Assembly (NCBI GenBank): GCA_019057865.1
Contig: JAHLWP010000004.1
Location: 1 to 64,000, forward strand
DNA from: Promethearchaeota archaeon
GTDB lineage: Archaea > Asgardarchaeota > Lokiarchaeia > Sigyniarchaeales > SOKP01
Length of the DNA: 64,000 nt
Reading direction: 5' to 3'
The translations under genes and the position numbers were made by a program. Shown piece after piece: positions 18,365 to 27,813 of the stretch. How positions within the stretch are numbered: position 1 is the first letter of the stretch; every line of letters begins with the position of its first letter. Under the pieces are notes generated by a model that had not been told where the DNA came from, made no database searches, and saw only the letters and a list, made by a program, of their open reading frames with translations.

Positions 18365-19513
18365 TTATACTAAAAAGGGATTTTTATATCTAAGAATTAC
18401 TTCAGCAACTTCTGGACGCATAACCTCAGCGCTAGGTGGCTTTCCAGCCTGCAATGCAGTTCTAATCTCTGTTCCTGCGAAATATCTTTGCATTTCAGGA
18501 GGATGTGGGCAAATCTTATCATTAATAACAGCATCACATTTAGCACATTTCGAAAAAGATCTAAATTTAATTGGTTCAATACCCAAATCTGGAAACTCAT
18601 CAAAGATGTTATGAGCATCATAAGGACCATAATAATTACCAACTCCAGCATGATCTCGACCAATAATAATATGGTCACATCCAAAATTTTTTCTTGCTAT
18701 GGCATGGAAAATGGCTTCTTTAGGTCCAGCATATCTCATTTCTGTTTCAAATGTGCTTAACACAACTCTGTCTTTAGGATAATATTCTTTTATAAGTGCT
18801 TTATATGCCTCAATTATTACTTCATCTAAGAAATCGCCTACTTTCTTCTTTCCAATTACAGGATTTATAAATAGACCATCTACATGAGTTAATCCTGCTT
18901 TTTGAACGTATTCATGACCTAAATGAGGAGGATTTCTAGTTTGAAATGCTACAACTCTATCCCAACCCTTTTCCTTAAATAAAACTCTTGTTTCAAGGGG
19001 TTTTAAATCTAAATATGAAAAAATTGGTTTAGGTTCGTTAATTAAGAAAATCTCTCCCCCAATGAGTTTTTCTTTATAATTGAAAACAGTATTTACTCCA
19101 GGATGATTCTGATCCAATGTACCATATGTTTTTTCAGCATATTGCTTCCTATCGTAATCAAAGATAGTCTCTACATTCATTAGCGCTATTGGAGTTCCAC
19201 TATCATTTGTAAGGATTAATTTATCATCAGCTTTTATATTTTTGATTTCCTTTTCTGAGACATCTAGTGTAATTGGAAATGGCCAGGCAATATTATTCTC
19301 CAAGTACATAGTATCTAATACATAATAATAATCATTTTCATTCATGAATCCCTCTAAGGGACTAAAAGCTCCAAAACAGATGTTCTTAATCACTTTAATT
19401 GTCTCTGATCTGACTATGATTTTCTCAAATTCGTTAATTTCTCCCTTTATCCTTTCTTTTTCGATTTTTGGCAAGACTTTATTTATTAAAGTTCCACCAT
19501 GTGGCTCTATCAT
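18365..19513 (-). CDS. sat: Sulfate adenylyltransferase (ATP sulfurylase)
   Basis: Makes APS from ATP and sulfate. It has 382 residues, the homo-oligomeric Sat/MET3 type. The ATP-binding signature is AFQTRNPPHLGHEYVQ near residue 190 and the second motif is GRDHAGVGNYYGPYDAH. A zinc-type set CAKCDAVINDKICPHPPE near residue 330 is typical of archaeal and thermophilic forms. It is the second gene of the sulfate-activation operon, about 50 nt after the RHH protein. Confidence 0.95.
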   Translation of the reverse strand: MIEPHGGTLINKVLPKIEKERIKGEINEFEKIIVRSETIKVIKNICFGAFSPLEGFMNENDYYYVLDTMYLENNIAWPFPITLDVSEKEIKNIKADDKLILTNDSGTPIALMNVETIFDYDRKQYAEKTYGTLDQNHPGVNTVFNYKEKLIGGEIFLINEPKPIFSYLDLKPLETRVLFKEKGWDRVVAFQTRNPPHLGHEYVQKAGLTHVDGLFINPVIGKKKVGDFLDEVIIEAYKALIKEYYPKDRVVLSTFETEMRYAGPKEAIFHAIARKNFGCDHIIIGRDHAGVGNYYGPYDAHNIFDEFPDLGIEPIKFRSFSKCAKCDAVINDKICPHPPEMQRYFAGTEIRTALQAGKPPSAEVMRPEVAEVILRYKNPFLV

Positions 19514-19563
19514 TTAATATCAAAACCTCTTTTAAATTTTGATAATTTTAAAATCTTTTATGA

Positions 19564-19815
19564 TTAATCTATGTATCCCAAATCTCTTAATCGCTGTTTC
19601 ACTTTTTCTTCCTCTTCCTTTGTGAATGCCTGTTTTGATCGTTCTTCTTCCTTTATAGATGATATAACCTGTCTCAATACATAAGTAACATAACTAGAGA
19701 CTGATGAAAAACCGGTTCCCTTCATTCGGTCCTTAATTTTCTCCACAAGAGGTTTAGGTATGGAAACAGTTGTATATTCTACCTTATGTTTTTCTTCAGA
19801 CATTTTATTTTCCAC
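19564..19815 (-). CDS. Ribbon-helix-helix (CopG-like) small protein, putative regulator
   Basis: An 83-residue protein. A beta-strand of the type YTTVSIPKPLVEKIKD is followed by two helices with FSSVSSYVTYVLRQV between them. This is the RHH DNA-binding fold. A charged tail ends in QRLRDLGYID. It is the first gene of the sat operon and probably autoregulates it, given the repeats just upstream. A non-regulatory partner role for Sat is also possible. Confidence 0.72.
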   Translation of the reverse strand: MENKMSEEKHKVEYTTVSIPKPLVEKIKDRMKGTGFSSVSSYVTYVLRQVISSIKEEERSKQAFTKEEEEKVKQRLRDLGYID

Positions 19816-19827
19816 TCATAATAAAAT

Positions 19828-19862
19828 AATGATATTTAATGATATTTAATTAATAATTATTA
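19828..19862. promoter_or_regulatory. Direct repeats and palindrome upstream of the RHH-sat operon
   Basis: Tandem GATATTTAAT GATATTTAAT lies at 19831-19850. It is followed immediately by the perfect 12-bp palindrome TAATAATTATTA at 19851-19862. They begin just upstream of the RHH start codon (19815). RHH proteins bind short tandem or palindromic sites, so these are good operator candidates. The AT-rich block could equally contain the TATA element. Confidence 0.45.
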
Positions 19863-19895
19863 ATAAATATTTAAGAATTATTATTAAAAAAAGTA

Positions 19896-20600
19896 TTATA
19901 ATTTGATTTTTTGTAAAATATTTTTTATTTTTTCCATTTTCGATACCATAATTCGAACATAATTAGAGAACAACTTTCTCTGATCTTTATTAGAGAAATC
20001 AATTAATTGATCAACATATTTTTTATTAATAAGTTTATCTTTTATTGCCAATGAGTCTTGTAAAACATGAATTTTGCTTTTTATAAATCCAAGTTCACTA
20101 ATTGGGGCACTAAAACCTTTTTTTTTTTTTAAATAATTTCTGGAGGTAATAGAGATTTTGCTAATTCTTTTAACAAATACTTTTTCTTATTTTTTCTAAA
20201 AATTAATTTATGGTCAAGAGACATAATATATTCTACTAATTTATGATCAATTAATGGAATTCTTGCTTCAATCGAATACCATACTTGCTCTATCAACTTT
20301 TACTAAAATGTGATCTACTAAGAATGTGTGTAAATCTAAAATCATTGCATCCTTGATATTTCTTAAATTATTTCTAAAATATTTATACATAAAATCTTCA
20401 TTACTTATAGTTTTTTGAATGTCTTGATCAAAAAGTAAATTAAGTTCATCTAAAGAAAAGTAAACGTCACTAATACTAATATATCTTTCAAAATCATTTA
20501 ATTTTAATAATTTTAAATGCTTATTTATAAAATTTAAAGCTCGATTTTCAAAAAATTTTGAAAGTTTTGAAGTAAAAATATATAAAGAATTTAATGTATT
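19896..20600 (-). pseudogene. asnB: Broken asparagine synthase (glutamine-hydrolysing), C-terminal part only
   Basis: The C-terminal half of AsnB is recognisable: LDLHTFLVDHILVKVDRASM, then after a frameshift SIEARIPLIDHKLVEYI, LLKELAKSLLPPEII, and after a second break GFSAPISELG down to the stop at 19896-19898. The first break, near 20270, needs two missing bases restored. The second, near 20118-20135, combines an in-frame TAA with a 13-base homopolymer. The N-terminal glutaminase domain and half of the synthetase domain are absent. Similarity stops near 20590, where the opposite-strand remnant begins. Homopolymer errors could explain one break but not the truncation. Confidence 0.8.
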
Positions 20601-21528
20601 CTCTATGTGAAAAAAATAAAATGCATAAGAAGCAATTTTGTGAACCATTTGATTTAGTATTAGTTCCAGGGCCATATTCATATGATGAAATTGCAAAATA
20701 TACAAAATCTGTTATTGTAGGATATCCAAAATTCGATGATTTTTTTAAAAGTTTAATTAAGAAGGATGTCATTTTAAAAGAGCTTAATTTAAATATAGAT
20801 ACTGCTAAAAAAACTATATTTTATGCCCCAACTTTTAACCTATTTGGACGTAGTTCAATTCCTATTTTTTATCAAGAAATTATAAAACTAAGTATTGATT
20901 TTAACGTTATTTTCAAGCCGCATATTTATACAGACATTAATGAAAAAAATTTAATTAAAATATTTGAAAATGATAATATATTTATAGAGAGTGCATTAAC
21001 TCGATTTGACAAACTACTAGCAATATCAGACGTTCTCATTGGTGATGTCCAAAGTGGAGTTCCTTGGGAAGGTGTTACTACTAATAAACCAACGATAGCG
21101 TGTTTTAGGAAATCAAGAAATACTTTTGAAAACTTGGAGAAAGAAATTATTAAAGGAGAAGTCGTTCCTATTGTAAAAAACCACAAAATTTAAGAATGAC
21201 AATTGAAAATCTCTTAAACAATCCACAAAAATTTGAAAAAATGCGTTTATTTTGGGCGGATAAAGTATGTTCATTTAGAGATGGAACTAATGGAAAAAGA
21301 TCTGCAGAAATAATTAAATCTTTTGTAGAAAAAGGAATCATATTATCAAGAAATGAAAGAATTCGGAGATATAAACTTTTGCATCCATATGAACTTCCTA
21401 TCTTTAATCCATATTTGCGAAGAGCAAAACAATTCCTGCTGGCATGTTTATCGTACTTAAAAGAACCATTGTTGATAACACATAAATTAAAACAAAATTT
21501 CAAAAGGATAATAAACTTAAGAAACTAA
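20594..21528 (+). pseudogene. Broken CDP-glycerol glycerophosphotransferase-type (TagB/TagF) gene
   Basis: The frame 20594-21193 encodes FDLVLVPGPYSYDEI, VGYPKFDD, IFYAPTFN and ISDVLIGDVQSGVPWEG. These match the C-terminal catalytic region of TagB/TagF-type transferases. A one-base shift within the A6 run at 21175-21180 separates it from the second part (21196-21528), which continues as MTIENLLNNPQKFEK. The N-terminal half is missing, and a TAA lies just upstream in frame. The break abuts the truncated asnB, so both genes lost their 5' halves at about the same place. An intact relative is present at 30172-31407. Confidence 0.78.
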
Positions 21529-21573
21529 CTTATTTTCAATAGAGATTAAAACGCATTTTGATAGAAAAATATT

Positions 21574-22497
21574 TTATTTGCTCATTTTTATAAAAATTTC
21601 ATCTAAACTTGGTTCTATTTGATTAAATTGTATAATTGTAAAATCTTTAATATTTTTAAGTAATTCAGGATAAAACTCTTCACTTTCTATAATGAAGAAA
21701 ATATCTTCATTAATATCTTCTATTTTGCTTATAAAATCCAATGATTTTAAACATTTTAACAAGGCATCTTTCCCATTCTTTATTTTTAATTTAATCTTTA
21801 TTTTATCAGATAAAATTTTTTTAAAATTATCTTGAGTATCAACTTTTAAAATATTTCCCTTATTTAAAAACGCGATTCGATCACAAATCTTTTCAACAAT
21901 ATTCATTTGATGTGATGTTAAGAAAATTGTTTTTTTAAAATCTAATAAAATATCTATCATTGTTTGAACTGAAGAGGGATCTAACCCTAACATTGGTTCA
22001 TCAAGGAAAAGAATTTTTGGATTTATTATTAAAACTCTTGCTAAAGCTAATTTTAATTTCATACCTTTAGAATATTTCTCAACATATTGGTTTATCCATT
22101 TTTTCAAATCAAGCTTTTCTACAATTTCATCTATTTTTGTTTTAAAATCTTTAATACCATAAAGTTTACAAAAATATTTTAAATTTCTATAACCGGTAAT
22201 TCTGTAATAAATCATATCACCTCCAAGCATTAATCCTATATTTTCTTTTATTGCTCCTGAATTTTTTAAAATATTATAGCCTAACACTTTGGCATATCCA
22301 TTTGTAGGTTGTATAATAGTGGTTAAGATCGAAACCATAGTTGTTTTACCAGCACCATTGGGTCCTAACAATCCAAAAATTTCACCTTTTTTAACTTTTA
22401 AATTGATTTTGTTTAAAGCAGTTATCTCTTTCAATTCTGCTCTAAGTTTATAAACTTTAGTTAAATTAACAATTTCAATATCATATTTTTGAGACAT
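21574..22497 (-). CDS. ABC transporter ATP-binding protein (ABC-2 type)
   Basis: Cytosolic ATPase of 307 residues. Walker A is GLLGPNGAGKTT near residue 43, the signature is YSKGMKLKLALARVL, Walker B is KILFLDEPMLGLDP, and the switch histidine lies in TSHQ. A C-terminal domain of about 80 residues follows, as in NatA or drug/lipid exporters. The permease is encoded 38 nt upstream on the same strand, so the two form one exporter. The substrate is unknown. The surrounding glycan genes suggest export of a lipid-linked or surface compound. Confidence 0.93.
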   Translation of the reverse strand: MSQKYDIEIVNLTKVYKLRAELKEITALNKINLKVKKGEIFGLLGPNGAGKTTMVSILTTIIQPTNGYAKVLGYNILKNSGAIKENIGLMLGGDMIYYRITGYRNLKYFCKLYGIKDFKTKIDEIVEKLDLKKWINQYVEKYSKGMKLKLALARVLIINPKILFLDEPMLGLDPSSVQTMIDILLDFKKTIFLTSHQMNIVEKICDRIAFLNKGNILKVDTQDNFKKILSDKIKIKLKIKNGKDALLKCLKSLDFISKIEDINEDIFFIIESEEFYPELLKNIKDFTIIQFNQIEPSLDEIFIKMSK

Positions 22498-22535
22498 TTT
22501 TATTTACCATCCATTATAACCCAGTTTCATTCAAA

Positions 22536-23369
22536 TTAATAACCTGAGATACCATATTTTTTATAAAGTTTATTAAATAAGTATATTGCGATAATGGGAG
22601 TCATTAATGTAAGTAATATTATTATAGTTATATGGGCAGGGGTGATATAAATTAAAGCGATTTCAGGATCAATAGCCATATACCAAGATAAACGTACTAA
22701 ATCAAAAATATAATAAAGAGGATTTAGAAGTATAAAATATTGAATTAAAATTGGAAAAATTTGTAATGGATAACTATAGCAACTCAACCAAAAAAGAAAT
22801 TTCAAAAGTAATTGTGATATTCTTCCAATACTTTCATTAGTTATCGCAAAAACACTAATTAATAGTCCTATACTTCCAAATATTAATGATATAGAGAAAA
22901 ACAACAATAAAACTAATAAAACATTTATTAACGGTATAGGAAATAAAATCCATGCTAAAATTAAAAATATTATGAATGGAATGCTTATTAAAATTAATTC
23001 TGATAAAAGTAATCCTACTAAATAGGTAAACATATTTAAGGGAGCAACCAAGAATGATTGCAATGTATTCCAAAATTTTTCTTGAAGCAGCATTTGAAAA
23101 AACCTATCAATAACTTGCCTTAAAAATTGTATACAAAATGCTAACATCATGAAAAGAATGTAATTATCACTTCTCCAATATCCAAAATTATAATCTTCAC
23201 TAATAGAAAAAATTGTTCCAAATATAATCAATGGCATTAAAACTTGAATAATTGGATTGAGAAACCGTAATAAAAATGAAGTCTTAAACCGCGTTTCTAA
23301 ATATAAATTTTTTTCCACTAAAGCTGAGACTTGCCTTAATCCTTTTTTAATAGATTTTTTTTTTAGCAT
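22536..23369 (-). CDS. ABC-2 type transporter permease
   Basis: A 277-residue membrane protein with an N-terminal cytoplasmic amphipathic part (ALVEKNLYLETRFKTSFLLRFL) and about six hydrophobic helices, the ABC-2 permease layout. It precedes its ATPase. Upstream, the minus strand carries CTTTTTATATTTTA about 20-30 nt before the ATG, a plausible TATA box. Both exporter genes look intact although broken genes lie on each side. Confidence 0.88.
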   Translation of the reverse strand: MLKKKSIKKGLRQVSALVEKNLYLETRFKTSFLLRFLNPIIQVLMPLIIFGTIFSISEDYNFGYWRSDNYILFMMLAFCIQFLRQVIDRFFQMLLQEKFWNTLQSFLVAPLNMFTYLVGLLLSELILISIPFIIFLILAWILFPIPLINVLLVLLLFFSISLIFGSIGLLISVFAITNESIGRISQLLLKFLFWLSCYSYPLQIFPILIQYFILLNPLYYIFDLVRLSWYMAIDPEIALIYITPAHITIIILLTLMTPIIAIYLFNKLYKKYGISGY

Positions 23370-23387
23370 TTTATTTTGTATAATTGT

Positions 23388-23401
23388 AAAATATAAAAAG
23401 T
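23388..23401 (-). promoter_or_regulatory. Possible TATA box of the ABC exporter operon
   Basis: On the minus strand an A/T-only element (CTTTTTATATTTTA) lies about 20-32 nt before the permease start codon. This is a suitable distance for an archaeal promoter with a very short leader. It is a sequence match only. Confidence 0.3.
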
Positions 23402-23590
23402 TAGCTTAAAAAACTATTTAAGAAAAATATTGCACTCTTAAAATAATTTTTTTGGTAATTATTTAACTTGTTTAGGAATATATCTTTTTCCAAAGCGAAA
23501 TTTTAAAGTCAATTAATTTTTTGAGCTATAGTTGATTATTCATTAAAAAATAAGATTTATAGTAAATATGAGGATTTCAATGAAATATGA

Positions 23591-24280
23591 CTAATTCAAC
23601 TTCTCTAATAATACCCATAAATTACTATAAAATAGATTATTATATCCATATTGGTTTTTGTAATAAATTTTAAAAAATAAATTAAAGATTTGAAGTCTTA
23701 GATTATTAGAAATAATAGGAATTGAAAACTTATTTCTTATAAGAAAATTATTTCTTAATCCTCTCTCTTTAATAAAATTCAATGCTTAATCATAATTGAA
23801 AAACCATTTATGACGATCAGAGGGTTTTTCTATAGGTAATCCATAAAATTTTAGTTCATCTTTCCCACTTATCAGTGAAAATTTAAAAGTTACCCAATTA
23901 TTTGGAAGTGAAATAATTATATATCTTTTTGATACTCTGCAGAGTTCATCAAATATTTCATGAATGTTTTCTAAATGCTCTAAAACTTCAGTACATACAA
24001 TTGTATAAAAACTATTATCTTCAAAAATTTTTAATTTATCTTTTTATAAATCTATAATAATATCTAGCTTACCTGATATATCAATTCCAACGTATTTCAC
24101 ACCTTTAGGTATATAATTTTTCAGAGAACCTTCATTACACCCTACATCTAAGACTGAATTTTTCAAAAAATTCTCATATATTTTTGAAATAAATTCGGCT
24201 CTTTCTTCTCTATTACCAAATGGAAAGTAAATATTCTTGTTCTTTAAATATTTCTTAAAACTTTTCTTAACGTACTCCAT
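23591..24280 (-). pseudogene. Class I SAM methyltransferase frame interrupted by two in-frame TAA codons
   Basis: Reading leftward from ATG 24280, one continuous frame of 229 codons encodes a methyltransferase. It has SAM motif I SVLDVGCNEG, YVGIDISGKLDIIIDL, then TAA at 24044-24046. It continues KDKLKIFEDNSF, VCTEVLEHLENIHEIFDEL and ISLPNNWVTF, then TAA at 23786-23788. It resumes ALNFIKERGLRNNF to the final stop at 23591. The frame is never shifted. Each TAA stands where glutamate (GAA) would be natural, so single G-to-T changes may explain both. A young pseudogene is the simplest reading; stop readthrough is a remote alternative. Confidence 0.8.
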
Positions 24281-24561
24281 AATAATATCAATGAATTAAT
24301 ATAATTAAGGATACATAGGTTTTCAAAAAAAAATTTAAATCCTGAATTAACACATTATTTTTAACTTGATAAAAAATTTAACGATAAAATAAATATGCAA
24401 ATAATAGTTATATTGAATCTTGAAAATTTATTCATATTCTATATTATTAAATTAATGAATTTTTTAAATTATTAATTAATTTGTACTATAAAAAAAGTTA
24501 AATTGCACAACTATTTAATTATAGATAGAAGTATGAAACTAAATCAAAAAGTACTATTCTA

Positions 24562-25476
24562 ATGAATGTTGACGATAAAAAAGAAAATCTTTCTTTTTCT
24601 ATACTTATGGCTAATTACAATAATGCCAAATACATTGAGGAAGCAATAAATAGTGTTATATTACAAACTTATCCTTTTTGGGAATTGATCATTGTTGATG
24701 ATTGTTCTACAGATGATTCTATTCAAATAATTAATTCTTTTTTAGATGATGAAAAAATTAAACTCATTAAACTTAACAACCATTATGAAGTAGGAACTGC
24801 AAAAAATATCGCAGCAGCCAATGCTAGTAAAAATGTTTTAGGTGTTCTTGATTCTGATGATAAATTAGATGAGAAAGCTCTAGAAATAATAGCAGATGCT
24901 TATAAAAAATATCCTGATTGTGGTGTTATTTATAGTACTATGTGGAATTGTAATTCTGATTTAAAAGATTGCAAAGTCGATAAGAAAATAGGACCAATTA
25001 TTCCTGAAAAAAGTTTTATATTCAATCCTAAAATTTCACATTTTAAAACATTTCTTCGGGAAGTATATTTAAAAACTTCTGGTTATGACAATAAATTAAA
25101 AGCAGGTGTTGATAAAGATATCCTCCTTAAGTTAGAGGAAATTACTAAGTTTAAATTTATCGATCTTCCATTATATTATTATCGACACCACAAGAGCGGA
25201 ATTTCTCAAGATGAAAACAAATTTCAAGCGAGAGTTTATTATTATATCGCTAAATGTAAAGCATACCAAAGAAGACTTAATACAAATCTTCCTAATTATA
25301 CTCTAAAAGAGTTATATAAAGAATATTTTACAATAACCTTATTTAAATTAAGAAGAACAATAAAATATTTATTAAAATCATATTATGGTCTTACTTTCTT
25401 TAGAGTAATTCTTAAACTACTTCCTCATTCACAAATTCATAAAACAATTGAAAATCTTTTGAATAGATTAAAATAA
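24562..25476 (+). CDS. Family 2 glycosyltransferase
   Basis: A 304-residue GT-A fold enzyme. FSILMANYNNAKYIEEAINS and IIVDDCSTDDSIQI form the nucleotide-binding start, and VLDSDDKLDEKALE is the metal-binding DxD region. GVDKDILLKLEE and YYRHHKSGIS follow. It has no membrane segment and probably adds a sugar to a lipid-linked or surface glycan at the cytosolic face. It opens a rightward run with the next two genes. A 281-nt AT-rich gap without visible structure precedes it. Confidence 0.9.
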   Translation: MNVDDKKENLSFSILMANYNNAKYIEEAINSVILQTYPFWELIIVDDCSTDDSIQIINSFLDDEKIKLIKLNNHYEVGTAKNIAAANASKNVLGVLDSDDKLDEKALEIIADAYKKYPDCGVIYSTMWNCNSDLKDCKVDKKIGPIIPEKSFIFNPKISHFKTFLREVYLKTSGYDNKLKAGVDKDILLKLEEITKFKFIDLPLYYYRHHKSGISQDENKFQARVYYYIAKCKAYQRRLNTNLPNYTLKELYKEYFTITLFKLRRTIKYLLKSYYGLTFFRVILKLLPHSQIHKTIENLLNRLK

Positions 25477-25557
25477 ATCTTAAAAATTAATGTATAAAAT
25501 AAAAAATGAATAATAAATCATAAATATCAAATTAAATAAAAATATTTAAAATTCGTA

Positions 25558-26787
25558 ATGCTTTTAGTTAACTATTTCACTTTAATAGCAAGAAATATTT
25601 TAGGTTTCCTTAGCTCAATAAATGCTTTCTTTATAATACTCTCTTTAGTCTTTATTTTTCATGTATTAAATTTAATTATAAGAGATAAAAAATATATTAA
25701 TGCTTTAAAAAAATTTGAAGATCCTAAGGAAATATCAATAAAGGATTTACAATATTTACCATTAGTAAATATAATTATACCAGCTTGGAAAGAAGGAAAA
25801 GAGTTTCAAGATTGCTTAAATTCTATTGTAAAATTGAAATATCCTAAATTAAAAATTATAGTTAATGCTGGGGGAAGCGAAGAGACAATAAATATCGCTA
25901 AATCATGTAAAAAATATTCTAATTTTACTATTCTTCATCAAAAGGGTGGAAAAACTAGAGCTGCTATTGGTAAAATAAAGGCTTTAAATGATTGTTTGAA
26001 TTACGTAACAGAAGGAATTTTATATTTAATCGACGCTGATTGCTTCATTACAGATGATCTCCTGTTAAGAATGATTTATCCAATAATAAATCAAGATGAA
26101 AATGTTGTCATTGGAGCAGGATTAAGACCACTTAAGTCCATAGAAAACATTGATTTGGTGAAATATTTACAGATATCTACTAATCGATTTTTTAAAGAAA
26201 AATTCACTAGACATTACAAAATTAGGATCTCTGGAGCTAATACTACCGTTAATTTTGAAGCTATGGAACAGATTGGAAGATTTACTGAAAATCGAGATAT
26301 AGCTGAAGATGTATCTAGAGGTCTTGATATCCTTTCTAAAGGCTTCAATATCTACAGCTTAATTGACTATAGAAGTTGTATATATACTGATTTTCCAAAA
26401 ACTTTTAAAGAATTATTAGAACAAAGAAAGAGACAAATTGAAAATTCATTGATAAATTCATTTCGAAATAAAAGAGTAAAGTTTATTTTAAAATTTTTAG
26501 CCTTATTATTAGGATCTTTATATATATTAGTATTTCCATTATTCTTATTATTGCATTACGGTTTATTTTTCATTGGGGTATACATTTTACTTTTTATGTA
26601 TTTAAAGAAAATCAGATATTATATATTCTTTAGAAGAATTGTAGATAAAAAATATTATACTAAATTTCGTGTGAGATTTTTCATTAAAATTATATTTTAT
26701 ATTTATATTGAAATGATTTCTACTATTTTAATTCCATTTGACTTAATATTATATAAGAAAAAGTTAAAAAAGAAAAATAAAGTCTAA
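25558..26787 (+). CDS. Membrane-anchored family 2 glycosyltransferase (processive-like)
   Basis: A 409-residue protein: an N-terminal helix (residues about 15-40), a cytosolic GT2 domain, then two or more C-terminal helices from about residue 305. IIPAWKEGKEFQDCLNSI, YLIDADCFITDD, NRDIAEDVSRGL and EQRKRQIENS correspond to the substrate-binding, DxD, ED and QxxRW-like motifs of cellulose/hyaluronan synthase relatives. The last motif is degenerate at the tryptophan position. It may extend or transfer a surface polysaccharide. Confidence 0.85.
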   Translation: MLLVNYFTLIARNILGFLSSINAFFIILSLVFIFHVLNLIIRDKKYINALKKFEDPKEISIKDLQYLPLVNIIIPAWKEGKEFQDCLNSIVKLKYPKLKIIVNAGGSEETINIAKSCKKYSNFTILHQKGGKTRAAIGKIKALNDCLNYVTEGILYLIDADCFITDDLLLRMIYPIINQDENVVIGAGLRPLKSIENIDLVKYLQISTNRFFKEKFTRHYKIRISGANTTVNFEAMEQIGRFTENRDIAEDVSRGLDILSKGFNIYSLIDYRSCIYTDFPKTFKELLEQRKRQIENSLINSFRNKRVKFILKFLALLLGSLYILVFPLFLLLHYGLFFIGVYILLFMYLKKIRYYIFFRRIVDKKYYTKFRVRFFIKIIFYIYIEMISTILIPFDLILYKKKLKKKNKV

Positions 26788-26842
26788 TTTAGAATAACAT
26801 ATTTTTTCTAAATTCAAGAAAAGATTTGAGACTGATTAAAGT

Positions 26843-27787
26843 ATGAATCCAATCAATTACATTATAAAAATTATTAAAAAATTCTCTAATTTGAATCCTA
26901 ATTCAAATAAAAAAATCTTAAACTTATATTTTAAATCAATTTTTTATCGAAAAAAGCATCTTAAGAAAGGAAAATATGAGTGGTTGAAAGAAATTAAACT
27001 AAAAATCTTAAACAAAAGAGATGGTCTTCTTAAATACAAGAATTTTCAATTTATTTTACCTAAAAATGATTTAAAATATATTCCTTTACACCAGAAATAC
27101 TTATATGCTGCTTTAATAGGTTATTATAATATTCCAAAATATTATCTATTATTCTGGGATGATCTCATAATTTTTTATGAATTCTTTATCAAAAAAATCT
27201 ATGATAAAGTATTTAACATCAATAAAGGAGATGTTGTTTTTGATGTTGGTGCTAGTATAGGATGGTATGCTTTTAGAATATCACAAAAAGTTGGAGAAAA
27301 TGGAACCATAATTGCTTTAGAACCAGATCCAGAAAATTTCTCTTATTTGAAAAGAAATATAGAATTTAATAAGTACAGAAATATTATACCTTTAAATCTT
27401 GGAATATGGTCCTCAAAAGGAAAAATGACACTTATAAGAAAAAAATATGCTTCTACTTTAAAAAGCATATTATTAAGATATGAAAAGATAGAAAAAAAAA
27501 AAAAAGTTCAGATTGATGTTGATACAATAGATAATATTGTGTTAGATTTGGGATTAGAAAAAGTAACTCTTATTAAAATGGATATCGAGGGAGCTGAAAT
27601 CGAAGCTATTAAGGGAGCAAAAAAAACCCTGACTAAATTGAAAGATATAAGATTAATAATTGCTGCTTATCATGAAACAGTATCAGGTATAAAAACTTAT
27701 AGATTCTTAGTCCCATATTTAGAAAGATTAAAATTTAGAGTTATTAAGGAAAATTTACCATACATTTATGCTGAGAAACATGAATAA
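26843..27787 (+). CDS. FkbM-family methyltransferase
   Basis: A 314-residue SAM-dependent methyltransferase with motif I VFDVGASIGWYAFRISQ near residue 135. IIALEPDPENFSYLKRNI and the family signature LIKMDIEGAEIEAIKGA follow near residue 245. FkbM enzymes O-methylate sugars and other hydroxyls, and here the neighbours are glycosyltransferases. It is the last gene of the rightward set and converges on the next gene, 26 nt away. Confidence 0.9.
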   Translation: MNPINYIIKIIKKFSNLNPNSNKKILNLYFKSIFYRKKHLKKGKYEWLKEIKLKILNKRDGLLKYKNFQFILPKNDLKYIPLHQKYLYAALIGYYNIPKYYLLFWDDLIIFYEFFIKKIYDKVFNINKGDVVFDVGASIGWYAFRISQKVGENGTIIALEPDPENFSYLKRNIEFNKYRNIIPLNLGIWSSKGKMTLIRKKYASTLKSILLRYEKIEKKKKVQIDVDTIDNIVLDLGLEKVTLIKMDIEGAEIEAIKGAKKTLTKLKDIRLIIAAYHETVSGIKTYRFLVPYLERLKFRVIKENLPYIYAEKHE

Positions 27788-27795
27788 TAATTAAT

Positions 27796-27810
27796 AAAAA
27801 AGCCCTTTTT
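27796..27810. terminator. Bidirectional A/T-tract terminator between convergent genes
   Basis: Six A residues, GCCC, then five T residues lie between the converging stops at 27787 and 27814. Each strand therefore carries an oligo-T run shortly after its gene, enough for archaeal termination on both sides. Confidence 0.4.
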
Positions 27811-27813
27811 CTC

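Noticed and set aside
20268..20705. Stand-alone 145-residue gene on the minus strand
   Set aside because: Its right part is antisense to the broken transferase, and its left part is a fragment of asnB that continues after a frameshift.
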